A stretch of 64,000 nt of DNA from a virus: IMG/VR virus record IMGVR_UViG_3300045996_000607, positions 1 through 64,000 of that record, one strand, 5' to 3'. The position numbers were made by a program, and so were the translations under genes. Shown piece after piece: positions 17,437-25,737 of the stretch. Under the pieces are notes generated by a model. The model had not been told where the DNA came from and made no database searches. It worked only from the letters and a program-made list of their open reading frames with translations. Position 1 is the stretch's first letter. The number at the start of each line of letters is the position of its first letter.

Positions 17437-17659
17437 TGTAGAGCTTCGATTTGCTGCGCCAGTTCGGCGTGGTGTCATTGGTCAGGCGGTTCAGGTGCTC
17501 ATCGATCGCCACGCGGCTCCAATGCTCGCTGTTGCCCAACTTGATCGGCCCCGGCAGTCGAGCTGCGGCAACCTCGCGCTCGAACTCCGCCGCGGTCAAG
17601 TCGCAGTACAACGCAGCGGTGGCGCGTCGCATCATTCGGGGCCAGCCTGGTGCGGTCAT
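17426..17659 (-). CDS. Excisionase-like protein
   Basis: 77 residues. The pattern RRATAALYCDLTAAEFEREV, LPGPIKLG, HWSRVAIDEHLNRL is the AlpA/excisionase-type winged helix. It overlaps the integrase start, the usual place for a directionality factor. It would bend DNA at the attachment site and favour excision. Confidence 0.75.
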   Translation of the reverse strand: MTAPGWPRMMRRATAALYCDLTAAEFEREVAAARLPGPIKLGNSEHWSRVAIDEHLNRLTNDTTPNWRSKSKLYNAA

Positions 17660-18051
17660 GGCGTTCCCTCCCCCACCCCCGCGCTGCCGGTCTTGCCGGG
17701 GCTGAGGGCTTGCAGGATCTTGTGCAGGTCGCGGAGATCAAGGATCGCGCCGCCCAACAGGATGTTGATCTTTGCTTCAGCATGGCCGCGGCATTCGAGC
17801 ATGACGTTGAAGGCCCACGCATCCACCGTCTCTGGATCGAGCGTCGATGCGACCGGGCGGGTGTTCCATGCGGCGATTGCTTCGGCTTGCGTCGGCACCC
17901 TCTCATTCAAAGCGCATGTTTCGTTGTTGCAGACCACCTGCCAGCGCGAATTTCCGAGGAAATTGCTAACATCCTCAAGTAGAGCCTCCCCGTCGCAGAG
18001 CGGACACGGCTTGATCTGCACCACCTCTGCCGGCGCGCTTGTTTCAGTCAT
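17656..18051 (-). CDS. Lar-like restriction alleviation protein
   Basis: 131 residues. The N-terminal 65 residues have KPCPLCDG, then CNNETCAL and TQAEAIAAWNTR, which is the Lar zinc-binding family. Lar proteins moderate host type I restriction by stimulating modification. The C-terminal 65 residues are an unrelated helical extension. ATGA overlap with the excisionase gene. Confidence 0.75.
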   Translation of the reverse strand: MTETSAPAEVVQIKPCPLCDGEALLEDVSNFLGNSRWQVVCNNETCALNERVPTQAEAIAAWNTRPVASTLDPETVDAWAFNVMLECRGHAEAKINILLGGAILDLRDLHKILQALSPGKTGSAGVGEGTP

Positions 18052-18271
18052 GGCGGCGCTCCCCTATCTGCAAGCAGCGGGGACGCTCGCGTTTAGCCTG
18101 CGCACGTTCTGCGGCGCGGCGTTGCTGGCGCGTCATGGTGCCCTCGGGGATGGGTTTGCCGCTAGGCTTGAGGCGCGGCTTCGGCTTCGACACGCTCAGT
18201 GCAGGCGCCTCCGCCAAAGCCCCCAATGCGGCCAATCCGGCAAGGCCCGACAATCCGACCAAAGTACGCAT
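18044..18271 (-). CDS. Small membrane/basic protein (75 aa)
   Basis: Start at ATG 18271 behind a purine-rich GGAGG-type site. N-terminal hydrophobic helix (LVGLSGLAGLAALGALA), then a Lys/Arg/Pro-rich tail (MTRQQRRAAERAQAKRERPR). No family recognised. TGATG overlap with the upstream gene. Confidence 0.6.
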   Translation of the reverse strand: MRTLVGLSGLAGLAALGALAEAPALSVSKPKPRLKPSGKPIPEGTMTRQQRRAAERAQAKRERPRCLQIGERRHD

Positions 18272-18852
18272 CACCCCTCCTCCCTCTGTTCGTTGCTGGC
18301 ATCGTCCCGCCCTCCGTCGTTGGGGGTGGCTTTGAGGGCGTCCCTGCACATATCCGCCATTTCGCGGTTGCGATCGGCCTTCTCATCACCGTCGGCGGTG
18401 CACTTCAGCCGGTGGCACTGCTCGTAGAAATCGAACTTGTCGGCGCACTTGCCCAACGCCTCCCGAAGCCGCTCCAAAGCCTCCCCCGTCTCGCCGCTAT
18501 GGGAGGGGGAGAGTTCTTTCACCGCTCGACGCACAGGCCCGTCGTGCCCGAGCGCTTCAGCACGGCGCATCGCCTTCTTGAGAATTGCCGACCCGATTTC
18601 ATCGCGGATCGCGCGCGCCAATGCCTTGTCCATTTTACCGGCTGCGTGCATCGCGTCTGTGATCGCCGAAAGGAGATCCACACCCTCCAGTGATTGGGCC
18701 GGCATTGCGGCTGCGGGTTCGGTGAAGGCGGCGAGGATGGCATCGATCGCTACCTCAACCGGCACCAGCGGACCGGGTGTTTCCGGCCATGGCTGGGCCT
18801 CAAGAAGCGCCCGCGCTTTGCGAGCGCGTGTTTCCAGATCATCGGCTGACAT
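18271..18852 (-). CDS. Early helical protein, unknown function
   Basis: 193 residues, mostly charged helix, with short modules typical of phage early operons (IDAILAAFTEPAA; CRDALKATP). The segment VEVAIDAILAAF recalls the end of 24076-24741 (LADAILAAFTPD). No catalytic motif seen. Confidence 0.65.
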   Translation of the reverse strand: MSADDLETRARKARALLEAQPWPETPGPLVPVEVAIDAILAAFTEPAAAMPAQSLEGVDLLSAITDAMHAAGKMDKALARAIRDEIGSAILKKAMRRAEALGHDGPVRRAVKELSPSHSGETGEALERLREALGKCADKFDFYEQCHRLKCTADGDEKADRNREMADMCRDALKATPNDGGRDDASNEQREEG

Positions 18853-19333
18853 TTTTCCGGGGCCTCTTCTTCTCTGGAGGAATGGCGTTGTCGCGCACTC
18901 TGTTGTGGGTCATTGCCTTGCACACCTTGCACTGGCGCCATCCCTGCGGACGGATCTGCAAGTTGTCGTTCTCGAACGGATGCCCTCGCGCACAATGGGT
19001 TTTGCGGGCATTGACGGCGGTTGGGCCTATTCCGCGGAGCGTGTTCTCTTTTGGGGTGACGGCCTCCAAGTGCTGGGGATTGACGCATCCCCGATTGCGG
19101 CAGAGGTGATCGATATGCTTCCCCTCGGGGATCGGGCCGACGACCAACTCGTATGCGAAGCGGTGGGCCGGTACGTTAACCCCGGGCGACACTGCGAATG
19201 ATCCATAGCCATTCCCGTTGTCAGTGCCCGCCCACTGCCAGCACTGATAGGGGCCTGCCATAGTCACCTTGGACCAGAAACGAGCAGTTCGCTCCGCTGA
19301 CCCGCTCCGCGCCTCGGATCGGGAGTTGGTCAT
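18839..19333 (-). CDS. HNH homing endonuclease
   Basis: 164 residues. HRFAYELVVGPIPEGKHIDH, LCRNRGCVNPQHLEAV and KENTLRG form the HNH_3 homing-type nuclease; a zinc pair (HCARGHPFEN; CKVC) follows. Such genes spread by cutting alleles that lack them. A second one lies at 26821-27378; the two share the layout but little sequence. Confidence 0.85.
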   Translation of the reverse strand: MTNSRSEARSGSAERTARFWSKVTMAGPYQCWQWAGTDNGNGYGSFAVSPGVNVPAHRFAYELVVGPIPEGKHIDHLCRNRGCVNPQHLEAVTPKENTLRGIGPTAVNARKTHCARGHPFENDNLQIRPQGWRQCKVCKAMTHNRVRDNAIPPEKKRPRKNVSR

Positions 19334-19503
19334 AGGGAGGTGTCCTTGGTGGCGCGCAATGCGGCAGCTACGGCGGCATAGTTCGCGGCTTCGGTCAGAG
19401 CGCGGTCACGGCTCGTATTACCCGGCGGCAGTTTGTAGTGATGGCGGATCGCAAGCAGCATCGAATGATCGCACCGCTCGATTAGTGTCTCTCGCTCTGT
19501 CAC
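19330..19503 (-). CDS. Small early protein (57 aa)
   Basis: GTG start overlapping the previous stop (GTGA); its own stop overlaps the HNH start (ATGA). The sequence contains LIERCDHSMLLAIRHHY and ANYAAVAAALRATKD. Coupling on both sides supports it as a real gene. Function unknown. Confidence 0.6.
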   Translation of the reverse strand: MTERETLIERCDHSMLLAIRHHYKLPPGNTSRDRALTEAANYAAVAAALRATKDTSL

Positions 19504-20315
19504 TCCCCCTCCTCCGCTTCGGGCTGCGGGGTCGCGGGGGCGAGGGCTTTTCTGGCATCAGCGCGGGCGCTCAGCGTGTCGTACTGCCAGTCGCCAGCCC
19601 AATCAGCGTCGATCCCGCTCGCGTTGGCAGGATCAAACAGCGGCCAAGCCATATTCACATCATAGCTTTCGTCGCAGTATCCAGCGGCAGACGGCCCGGT
19701 TTCCTTTAGTTCTCGCGCGTCCCATCCGGCTTCGAAGGCCTCCCGAATCCTATCCACCAAATCCCCACCCGGCTGCACTGCCGGGGTAACGCGGCCCGAT
19801 CCTCCGCACCGCATGCAGGGATGATCGCCGTCATCAATGTCTCCGACGCCAGCGCAGTGCCCACATTCGATATCGGGCACGGACGGCTGCACTGCCGGGG
19901 CGGAGATAAGGGCGGCTTCAAGGGTGTCTCGCACCTTGTTGATCCAGTGCTCGGCGAAATCGAGATGGTCGGTGATAAATCCGCCGTCTGGGCCTTCCTC
20001 GCCCTTGGCCTCCTGAATGAGCGCCGTTGCCTGATCGAGATCGCCGATCAACGCCCGCAAATCCTGCCCGGAGGATGCTGCTGGCGGGGTCTTCGGGGTG
20101 TAGGCGACAACCTTGTAGTCGCCAGCGAAGCCTAGCCAGCGCTCATCTCCAGCGCGGTCTGGTGACGCCATGGTACGCCAGCCGCTCACACTCTCCATGA
20201 GCACCGGACCGCCGTTCCAATCCGCGGGCGCCCTGTCGTCGCCGTGCCAAGGCTTCATGCCAGCCGGAATATCCTCCCCCGAGGATGCGATGGGGGGCGT
20301 TTGGGGAGCGGTCAT
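19500..20315 (-). CDS. Early protein with DnaJ-type zinc motif
   Basis: 271 residues from ATG 20315. Residues 15-75 (IPAGMKPW ... YKVVAYTP) match a stretch of the genome 2 protein 62502-62759 (IPVGMKAY ... RVAYTP). The centre has CGHCAGVGDIDDGDH and CMRCGGSG, a zinc site like that of DnaJ. The segment TPPIASSGED recurs as TPPAASSGQD, so the N-terminal part may have grown by duplication. Function unknown. Confidence 0.65.
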   Translation of the reverse strand: MTAPQTPPIASSGEDIPAGMKPWHGDDRAPADWNGGPVLMESVSGWRTMASPDRAGDERWLGFAGDYKVVAYTPKTPPAASSGQDLRALIGDLDQATALIQEAKGEEGPDGGFITDHLDFAEHWINKVRDTLEAALISAPAVQPSVPDIECGHCAGVGDIDDGDHPCMRCGGSGRVTPAVQPGGDLVDRIREAFEAGWDARELKETGPSAAGYCDESYDVNMAWPLFDPANASGIDADWAGDWQYDTLSARADARKALAPATPQPEAEEGE

Positions 20316-20488
20316 GCTGCCAGACTCCAGCGCGCCGGCGAGAAGCCATGCCGCGGTCCCGTGCTGATCTCCAGCGTCGTGCCGCAGAAAGCGCACTCAG
20401 CCGAAAAACGGCCCATGTGCCAGTGCGAACGGGTGCAGCCGGGGCAGTGGTTCTGCTGGCCGAGATGGTATTGCGGACGGTAGCTCAT
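20312..20488 (-). CDS. Zinc-ribbon protein (58 aa)
   Basis: Start at ATG 20488. CPGCTRSHWHMG and CAFCGTTLE form one zinc ribbon. The stop overlaps the next start. Function unknown. Upstream lies an 11-bp perfect inverted repeat, so its translation may be set by RNA structure. Confidence 0.65.
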   Translation of the reverse strand: MSYRPQYHLGQQNHCPGCTRSHWHMGRFSAECAFCGTTLEISTGPRHGFSPARWSLAA

Positions 20489-20503
20489 CGTTTCAGCCTT
20501 TCT

Positions 20504-20545
20504 GGAGTGGGCTGCCCGTCTAGGGGCGACCAGACAGCCCACTCC
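20504..20545 (-). promoter_or_regulatory. 11-bp perfect inverted repeat between early genes
   Basis: GGAGTGGGCTG at 20504-20514 pairs with CAGCCCACTCC at 20535-20545 around a 20-base loop. Read leftward, it lies between two early genes, 16 bases before the start of 20312-20488, and is not followed by a U run. It may be an RNA processing or attenuation structure, or an operator. Confidence 0.55.
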
Positions 20546-20568
20546 GTTGCGCGCTCGGGGCGCGGGTC

Positions 20569-20895
20569 TCAGTGGCGGGCCGCCTCGTGAGCCGAGGGCG
20601 TCGGGTTCTTGAACTGACGCAGGTTCAGCTTCGCCTTGGCCCGCTGGGCGCGGTAGCGTTCGGCATCCGGCCGGAGATCGTCGCACTCGGCAACCTTCTC
20701 GTGCAGAGCCTTGCCGAGCAGCTGGTTATTCCGCTGCACCCGGGCGTGTGCTCCTTCAGCGTTCAGGGCGCGCCGTTCGTAGGTGTCGCAGCGATCCTGC
20801 AGGCCAGCGATCTTCGCGTTGGCAATGGCCAGCGGGTCCACGGGCGCCTCTTCCTTGGTGCCGGCGCTGAAGATCTTCTTCCAGTTGCTGATCAT
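20569..20895 (-). CDS. Coiled-coil early protein (108 aa)
   Basis: Almost entirely helical: DPLAIANAKIAGLQDRC, NNQLLGKALHEKVAEC, YRAQRAKAKLNLRQF. Heptad-like spacing suggests a coiled coil. No family recognised. It precedes the hairpin at 20504-20545. Confidence 0.65.
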   Translation of the reverse strand: MISNWKKIFSAGTKEEAPVDPLAIANAKIAGLQDRCDTYERRALNAEGAHARVQRNNQLLGKALHEKVAECDDLRPDAERYRAQRAKAKLNLRQFKNPTPSAHEAARH

Positions 20896-20909
20896 GGTCG
20901 TTCTCCTCT

Positions 20910-21308
20910 CTATGCTGCGTGTTGTTGGGGGTCGGACCAGCGCACGTCATGCTTGGCTCCGAAGGCGTAGATCAGCTCCACCAGGCCGCTGAACTGCGCG
21001 ACCGTGAGCGTTGAGGTCTTCATCCCGACCGGAAACATGCCCTGCCCTTCCAGTTCGGGCAGGAACCGCATCTCGGTCCCCAGCGCGTTCATGAAGCGGT
21101 GCTTGATGTCTTCGGTTGTGAAGGCGTCGAAGCCGGGGACTTGTTGCTGAATGTCCTTGAGCATCGGCCAGAGCTTGCGGTTCTGGACATCGCGGCGGGT
21201 CTCGGCCCCAAGGCGCATGACGTAGCCAGCATCGGCGCCGTCGATCAGGCGCTTGGCGTAGGCGCGCTGCGTCTCCCCGATGAGCCGGACGGCGATCGGA
21301 TTAGGCAT
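20910..21308 (-). CDS. ninB: NinB recombination protein
   Basis: 132 residues from MPNPIAVRLIGETQ. LWPMLKDIQQQVPG, FTTEDIKHRFMNALG, MRFLPELEGQGMFPVGMKTS and FSGLVELIYAFGAKHDVRW are NinB signatures. Lambda NinB (Orf) helps annealing proteins load onto SSB-coated DNA; the Rad52-type protein two genes upstream fits. Confidence 0.88.
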   Translation of the reverse strand: MPNPIAVRLIGETQRAYAKRLIDGADAGYVMRLGAETRRDVQNRKLWPMLKDIQQQVPGFDAFTTEDIKHRFMNALGTEMRFLPELEGQGMFPVGMKTSTLTVAQFSGLVELIYAFGAKHDVRWSDPQQHAA

Positions 21309-21648
21309 TTTCGATCTCCTGAGATTTCGCCCACAGCCAGTCCGCGGTAACAAGCAAGTCAATGCCGTAGGTCGCCTTGAAGCCAGCATGGCCCAGCGCC
21401 TCGACGCTCTCGCGCGGACCAAACTGGATCATGTGGTGGACGGGGCAGAGAGGCGCGACACGCTCATGCGTGCGGGTCAGGCGCTGGAAGCCGTCGCTGG
21501 TGACGTGATGCACCGTGGACGGCTCGCCGCACACCAGACAGCCCATAGCGGCTACGCGGTGCAGGTGCCGCCGCTCGACAGCCGTAGCTGGCTTGCGGGG
21601 CCTGACCTTCATCGGGGAGCGCTTAAGAGGCGTGGTGCGGGCCAGCAT
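21301..21648 (-). CDS. Ref-like HNH nuclease
   Basis: 115 residues. RRHLHRVAAMGCLVCGEPS, VHHVTSDGF and PLCPVHHMIQFGPRESVEAL match the small phage HNH family related to P1 Ref (RecA-dependent nuclease). The His-His and Cys pairs of the metal site are present. It overlaps NinB by 8 bases and belongs to the recombination cluster. Confidence 0.75.
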   Translation of the reverse strand: MLARTTPLKRSPMKVRPRKPATAVERRHLHRVAAMGCLVCGEPSTVHHVTSDGFQRLTRTHERVAPLCPVHHMIQFGPRESVEALGHAGFKATYGIDLLVTADWLWAKSQEIENA

Positions 21649-22305
21649 CTAGCCGCTCCCCAGATTGGCGACTTGCTGGAGACCGTCGCGGCGGCTCTGC
21701 CACTCAGCGACGATCAACCCGCCGAAGCCGGTGGCATTTGCCGCCTTCGCATTGGCAACCCGCCATTCGTCCAGCGCCTGTACCGACTGGCAAGCCTTAA
21801 TCATCGTAAGCAGCCGCTCGACTGCTGGGGGCAAAGCTTCCGGCGCGTCAGCTACGTCCCGCTGCTCCTTGTCGTAGAGAGCCTGCCCGAAGGGATTGCC
21901 GAAGGTCTTGAGCGCGCGCTTTTCAGCATCGGTCTCAGCTTCCTTGACGGCGCTCTCGTGTGCCTGGCCCGGATCTGCATCTATACCGTGCCCAGCACCG
22001 ACGCCTTCGCGCACCACAGTGCGGTCGCCGGCAATGACGGTGACGCGGACCTTGGCGATATAGGACACGCCAAATCCGTCCTTTTCGTACTGACCCTTGC
22101 CGATCTTGCGCGGCCTCTCGGCAACGCACTTCAGGTCAATCGTTTCGCGCGACCAAGCGTCGAAGCCAAAAATCCGGTTGGCCTCGTTCTCGGCGTGATA
22201 GCCTTCGATGTACGAAACCTCAGAGTTTCCCTGCTTGCGCGTCTTCACGCTATCCCGATTCAGCGGTGCCTTGAGCTGTTCGATCTGGTCAGGAGTGAAG
22301 GTCAT
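21649..22305 (-). CDS. Rad52/22-family single-strand annealing protein
   Basis: 218 residues. NRDSVKTRKQGNSEVSYIEG followed by EANRIFGFDAWSRET is the Rad52/22 core; EAETDAEKRALKTFGNPFG is its second helix. The C-terminal third is a variable helical tail. It would anneal single strands and, with NinB and the Ref-like nuclease, carry out phage recombination. Confidence 0.88.
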   Translation of the reverse strand: MTFTPDQIEQLKAPLNRDSVKTRKQGNSEVSYIEGYHAENEANRIFGFDAWSRETIDLKCVAERPRKIGKGQYEKDGFGVSYIAKVRVTVIAGDRTVVREGVGAGHGIDADPGQAHESAVKEAETDAEKRALKTFGNPFGQALYDKEQRDVADAPEALPPAVERLLTMIKACQSVQALDEWRVANAKAANATGFGGLIVAEWQSRRDGLQQVANLGSG

Positions 22306-22976
22306 GCTGCCTTCCTTTCGGTATGCACGATCATGCCGGGGATGGTGACGGGACCGCGCTTGCCTTCGAGGGCCGCGAGTTCGTCAAAGAACCGCTGGCA
22401 TTCGTCACGGCGCTGCGCCCACGCCCAGCGGGCGAATGCGGTATAGTCGGTGACTTCAGCGCGGTAGCTGGTGCGCAGTCCCGTAGCCGAGCGGTCAATC
22501 TTGTTGGCGACAGCCGTGAGCTTTTTGGCGGTTGCAAGGTCCTGCTCCGCGGAAAATCTCTCCTGAAGATCATCGGAGGATTGCAGCGCGGCCAGCGCCG
22601 CCTGCTGGCGGGCATCGGCTTCCTCACGAGCCACGCGCGCGGCCTCATCCTTCGCCTTCTGCCTGGCCGTGCGGTACGGTGTCAGCAGCCGCTTGATCGT
22701 TTCGGCCGCCATATCGCAGCGATCCAGAAGCGGCTTGTATTTCGCCTGCACAGCCTTGGCGGCGTCATCATGCGGGCGCTTCTCCTCGACACGATCGGCA
22801 TCCGCCGCCTTGCGGGCTTCCCGAACATCGTCCAGCAGCTTGTCGAGGGTGGCCTCCTGTTCGTCGTTCGACACCTCGCCTCCGGCAACGGTGTCCGAAA
22901 TGAGAGCGAACAGGTCCTCGATGTGGATGGCGTGCCCCTCCGCTTTCGGGGGGTGGTTGTGACCAATGCCGGTCAT
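22302..22976 (-). CDS. Coiled-coil protein of recombination cluster
   Basis: 224 residues starting MTGIGHNHPP. Long charged helices (EKRPHDDAAKAVQAKY; KDEAARVAREEADARQ) form a coiled coil. Proteins starting GHN.PP are common next to phage annealing or nuclease genes; the function is not established. ATGA overlap with the Rad52-type gene. Confidence 0.7.
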   Translation of the reverse strand: MTGIGHNHPPKAEGHAIHIEDLFALISDTVAGGEVSNDEQEATLDKLLDDVREARKAADADRVEEKRPHDDAAKAVQAKYKPLLDRCDMAAETIKRLLTPYRTARQKAKDEAARVAREEADARQQAALAALQSSDDLQERFSAEQDLATAKKLTAVANKIDRSATGLRTSYRAEVTDYTAFARWAWAQRRDECQRFFDELAALEGKRGPVTIPGMIVHTERKAA

Positions 22977-23164
22977 GCGGTCCTCCAGTATCCAAGGCGG
23001 CGCTCAAGCATCTCGATCGCGCGTTCCGTCGTTTTGCCGGCGCCGAGCTGGACCGGGTGAAGCCGGCTCAACTGGCACTCGGCTTCGAACCAGCCATCGG
23101 GCAGCTGCCGAGTGGTGATCGCGCCGAACGCAGGCGCCGTGTCGAAGCGTGCCGGCGCGTTCAC
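22973..23164 (-). CDS. Small early protein (63 aa)
   Basis: ATGA overlap with the next gene. Contains LPDGWFEAECQLSRLHPVQL and TERAIEMLERRLGYW, a short beta then helix. No family recognised. Confidence 0.6.
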   Translation of the reverse strand: MNAPARFDTAPAFGAITTRQLPDGWFEAECQLSRLHPVQLGAGKTTERAIEMLERRLGYWRTA

Positions 23165-23343
23165 GACGCAGGCCTTTCGATTGCGGTGTCGACCCGCGCC
23201 CGAAACGCAGCCAGGTCGCGCTCCATTTCCTCGATGCAGCGGCGCTGCCAGTCATCGAACACGAAGCCGGGACCGTCGCTGGCATAGGTGCCAAGCGTGC
23301 GCGCAGTGTCGCGGGCGTGGGCGATTGCGGGGTCGACAGGCAT
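23161..23343 (-). CDS. Small early protein (60 aa)
   Basis: Start at ATG 23343. Contains GPGFVFDDWQRRCIEEME, an amphipathic helix. Its stop overlaps the next start. Function unknown. Confidence 0.6.
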   Translation of the reverse strand: MPVDPAIAHARDTARTLGTYASDGPGFVFDDWQRRCIEEMERDLAAFRARVDTAIERPAS

Positions 23344-23459
23344 TAGAAGCCTCCAATCCAGCGAAGGATGAGATAGACGGGAACCGCTACGACAATGCCG
23401 AGACCAGCAAGCTCTCCAGCGCTCCATTGCGGTGCGGCGTTTGCGCGAGCGGCGGTCAC
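23343..23459 (-). CDS. 38-residue membrane protein
   Basis: GTG start overlapping the upstream stop (GTGA). A single membrane helix, AGLGIVVAVPVYLILRWIGG. Close coupling on both sides supports translation. Function unknown. Confidence 0.55.
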   Translation of the reverse strand: MTAARANAAPQWSAGELAGLGIVVAVPVYLILRWIGGF

Positions 23460-23701
23460 GAGACGCGCTCCTGCTGAGCCGGATACACACCCGTCTCGAG
23501 CCAGATGCGGGCAGCACGTTCGGCACGGTCCTTCTGCGAATACCGGCTCTCGGAACCCTCTGCCGGCGCGTATCCGCCGACACCCTGCCCCCAGATGCGC
23601 AGACGCCAGTTGAGCGGGGTCTTGAGCCATGACTGCGCATGGTCGACCACTGCGAACCGGGTTGGCTTGGCTTCAGCCTGTACGATGGGCTGCTCAAGCA
23701 T
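23456..23701 (-). CDS. Early protein (81 aa)
   Basis: Start at ATG 23701, GTG 23707 possible. Contains WLKTPLNWRLRIWGQGVGG and RAERAARIWLETG. No family recognised. Overlaps its neighbours at both ends. Confidence 0.6.
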   Translation of the reverse strand: MLEQPIVQAEAKPTRFAVVDHAQSWLKTPLNWRLRIWGQGVGGYAPAEGSESRYSQKDRAERAARIWLETGVYPAQQERVS

Positions 23702-24083
23702 CGTCACCTCCCGCGTTGGATGCGGGGGTGCGGGCGCTTCGGAGGTAAGCGGCGTGGCTACGATAGGTGTTTGCCGTGCGCTCGTAATGCTCCTGCAGGC
23801 CGCGCAACGCCCTCGCCAATGTCACGTCGCCGTTCTCATGAAGGAACCGTGCGCGGGTGCCGTATCCAGCGCTCTTTGCCTTATACCAAGGCTGATCGCG
23901 CACCATGGATCGCTCAACACACAAGGTTGAGAGGCGATTGAACCCGCTCGATTGAATGCCAGTAGCGAAGAGCTTCACGGCATCTTTCGATGCGCGATGC
24001 ACGGTCCAGTTATAACCCGGCATGATCTTGACCAGTTCGGCCCGGAAATCGTCCGCGGTGAACGGCTTGTCCTGCTTAGCCAT
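23694..24083 (-). CDS. Early protein (129 aa)
   Basis: Start MAKQDKPFTADDFRAELVKI. Followed by YNWTVHRASKDAVKLFATG and FLHENGDVTLARALRGLQEHYER, a mixed alpha/beta protein. No catalytic pattern. Start and stop overlap neighbouring genes. Confidence 0.65.
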   Translation of the reverse strand: MAKQDKPFTADDFRAELVKIMPGYNWTVHRASKDAVKLFATGIQSSGFNRLSTLCVERSMVRDQPWYKAKSAGYGTRARFLHENGDVTLARALRGLQEHYERTANTYRSHAAYLRSARTPASNAGGDDA

Positions 24084-24741
24084 GGTCCACCCCCTGCCCG
24101 GCGTCGGGCGTGAAGGCGGCGAGGATGGCGTCGGCAAGTTCAAAGCACTGCTGCTCGACGCGCTCAGGCACACATTCGAGGATGCGCTTTTCCCATTCGG
24201 CTTGCGTCCACGAGGCATTTGGAGGCCCACGGTGATCTAGACCGCTGCAAGTACCGAGGCCGTGCAGCGCGGCTATACGAGCAATCGCCTCCCGCCTGTC
24301 CGACGCGCTGGACGGTTGCGGGGCTGCGAGGGCTGCGCTGTTGCTTTCGCCCCAAGTATCAGCCTTGCCCTGCGTCGCGATGCGGACGACGCCATTGGTC
24401 GGCACGTCAGCAGGACGCCAGATGCATCCGCAACCATGGCACAGGTGCGAACGATGCGGCGGGTTCGACCCATCAGGCGTGCGCTCGTCGGGCTCGTCAA
24501 TATGTTGGAGCCCACACTTCGGGCAGAACAGCAGCATATCGACCGGCGGAACCTCACTCCGGGGCGCGGCGGCGAAGGCGAGGGCGTCAGCGGCTTGCTT
24601 CACGATCGCCACCGCATCCTCGATCACATGCGGCTCGCTCTCGCATTGGAGGACGGCAACGACGTGCTCCCGCAACACCATGGGAAGGCGCTCAGGCTCT
24701 ACATGCGCACGCTCGCGCGCATCGCTGTTATTGGTCGGCAT
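24076..24741 (-). CDS. Conserved early zinc protein (221 aa)
   Basis: The central part LLFCPKCGLQHIDEPD, NPPHRSHLCHGCGCIWRPAD and VPTNGV is a block seen in many phage early proteins, with two Cys pairs for zinc. The end is a short acidic helix (ELADAILAAFTPD). Function unknown. Confidence 0.7.
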   Translation of the reverse strand: MPTNNSDARERAHVEPERLPMVLREHVVAVLQCESEPHVIEDAVAIVKQAADALAFAAAPRSEVPPVDMLLFCPKCGLQHIDEPDERTPDGSNPPHRSHLCHGCGCIWRPADVPTNGVVRIATQGKADTWGESNSAALAAPQPSSASDRREAIARIAALHGLGTCSGLDHRGPPNASWTQAEWEKRILECVPERVEQQCFELADAILAAFTPDAGQGVDHG

Positions 24742-25210
24742 GGTCAGCGTCCTTCATGAAGACGATCCAGTGCGTCTTGGCCGCGCTTCCCGACCGGTGT
24801 CCGAACAACGGCTTCTCGGGCGTCATCGAAAGCACGGTCTTCACCGACACCCGATGCTCGTTCCATTTGAAGATCAGCGTTCCACCGGGGCGCAGGACGC
24901 GGAAGCATTCGGCAAATCCGGCCGTGATCTGCTCGCGCCAGCCGGGTTCTAGCCGCCCGTACTTCTGCGCCATTGCGCTATTCACACCATTGAAGGTGTG
25001 CGGCGGATCGAACACGACGAGAGAGAATGCGTCGTCTTCGAACGGCAGGTCAGTGAAGTCGCCGAGCACGTCGGGATTGACCACCACTTCGCGTCCGCGT
25101 GGATCGGTGCAGACCTCCCGCCGCTTGTCGAGAAAGAGTGCGCGCGCATCCTCCTTGTCGAACCAGAACATGCGCGAACCGCAGCAGGCGTCTAGAACAC
25201 GCGCGCTCAT
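24728..25210 (-). CDS. SAM-dependent methyltransferase
   Basis: 160 residues. Motif I-like VLDACCGSRMFWF, an acidic loop, then LVVFDPPHTF (DPPH, resembling the DPPY of DNA amino-methyltransferases) and AECFRVLRPGGTLIFKWNEH. No target-recognition domain, so the target is unknown. It may modify phage DNA against restriction; two other methylases lie in the rightward operon. Confidence 0.75.
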   Translation of the reverse strand: MSARVLDACCGSRMFWFDKEDARALFLDKRREVCTDPRGREVVVNPDVLGDFTDLPFEDDAFSLVVFDPPHTFNGVNSAMAQKYGRLEPGWREQITAGFAECFRVLRPGGTLIFKWNEHRVSVKTVLSMTPEKPLFGHRSGSAAKTHWIVFMKDADHADQ

Positions 25211-25737
25211 CGCTCCCCCTCCCCGTTAGCGGCGGACAGGGCGGCGAGGGCCTGGGAAGCTATCTCCGCCTCTTCGCTGACCTCTTCAAAGTCGACGTAT
25301 CCGCCCTCAAGATCGTACATGTCGCCGACGCGCTCGGTGCGCTTGCGTGTGCCGACCTCAACGATCCGCTCCAAGGCCTCCACAAGCTGCGCGTTATCCG
25401 GCACAGACGATGCCGGGGCTGCGAGGGCGTGTTGCGCCTCAAGCACCAACTCGGCCAGCCGATCGTGATTGATCGAAAGCGTGTTGCGCCGGTTCTTGCC
25501 GCCATCGGTCAAGGCAATGACGAAATCCTGCAACAGCCGACGCTCGACCCCCGCCGCCTGCTCTTTGGCGTGGGCGAGGCGGTGGCGGGCGAAGGCTTGA
25601 ACCTCATCCTGATTATCGCACCGACCGGCCAAGATTGACGCGCACCAACCAGCAGCCAGTGAACCGTTCTGCGCGTACACCAGCTTTTCAGCGGCTTCGC
25701 GGTCGGCTTGGATTACGGATGCTAGTTCGCGTGTCAT
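25207..25737 (-). CDS. Early helical protein (176 aa)
   Basis: Start at ATG 25737 (MTRELASVIQAD) because it overlaps the upstream stop. Helical, with LVYAQNGSLAAGWCASI and VERRLLQDFVIALTDGG. No family recognised. Confidence 0.6.
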   Translation of the reverse strand: MTRELASVIQADREAAEKLVYAQNGSLAAGWCASILAGRCDNQDEVQAFARHRLAHAKEQAAGVERRLLQDFVIALTDGGKNRRNTLSINHDRLAELVLEAQHALAAPASSVPDNAQLVEALERIVEVGTRKRTERVGDMYDLEGGYVDFEEVSEEAEIASQALAALSAANGEGER

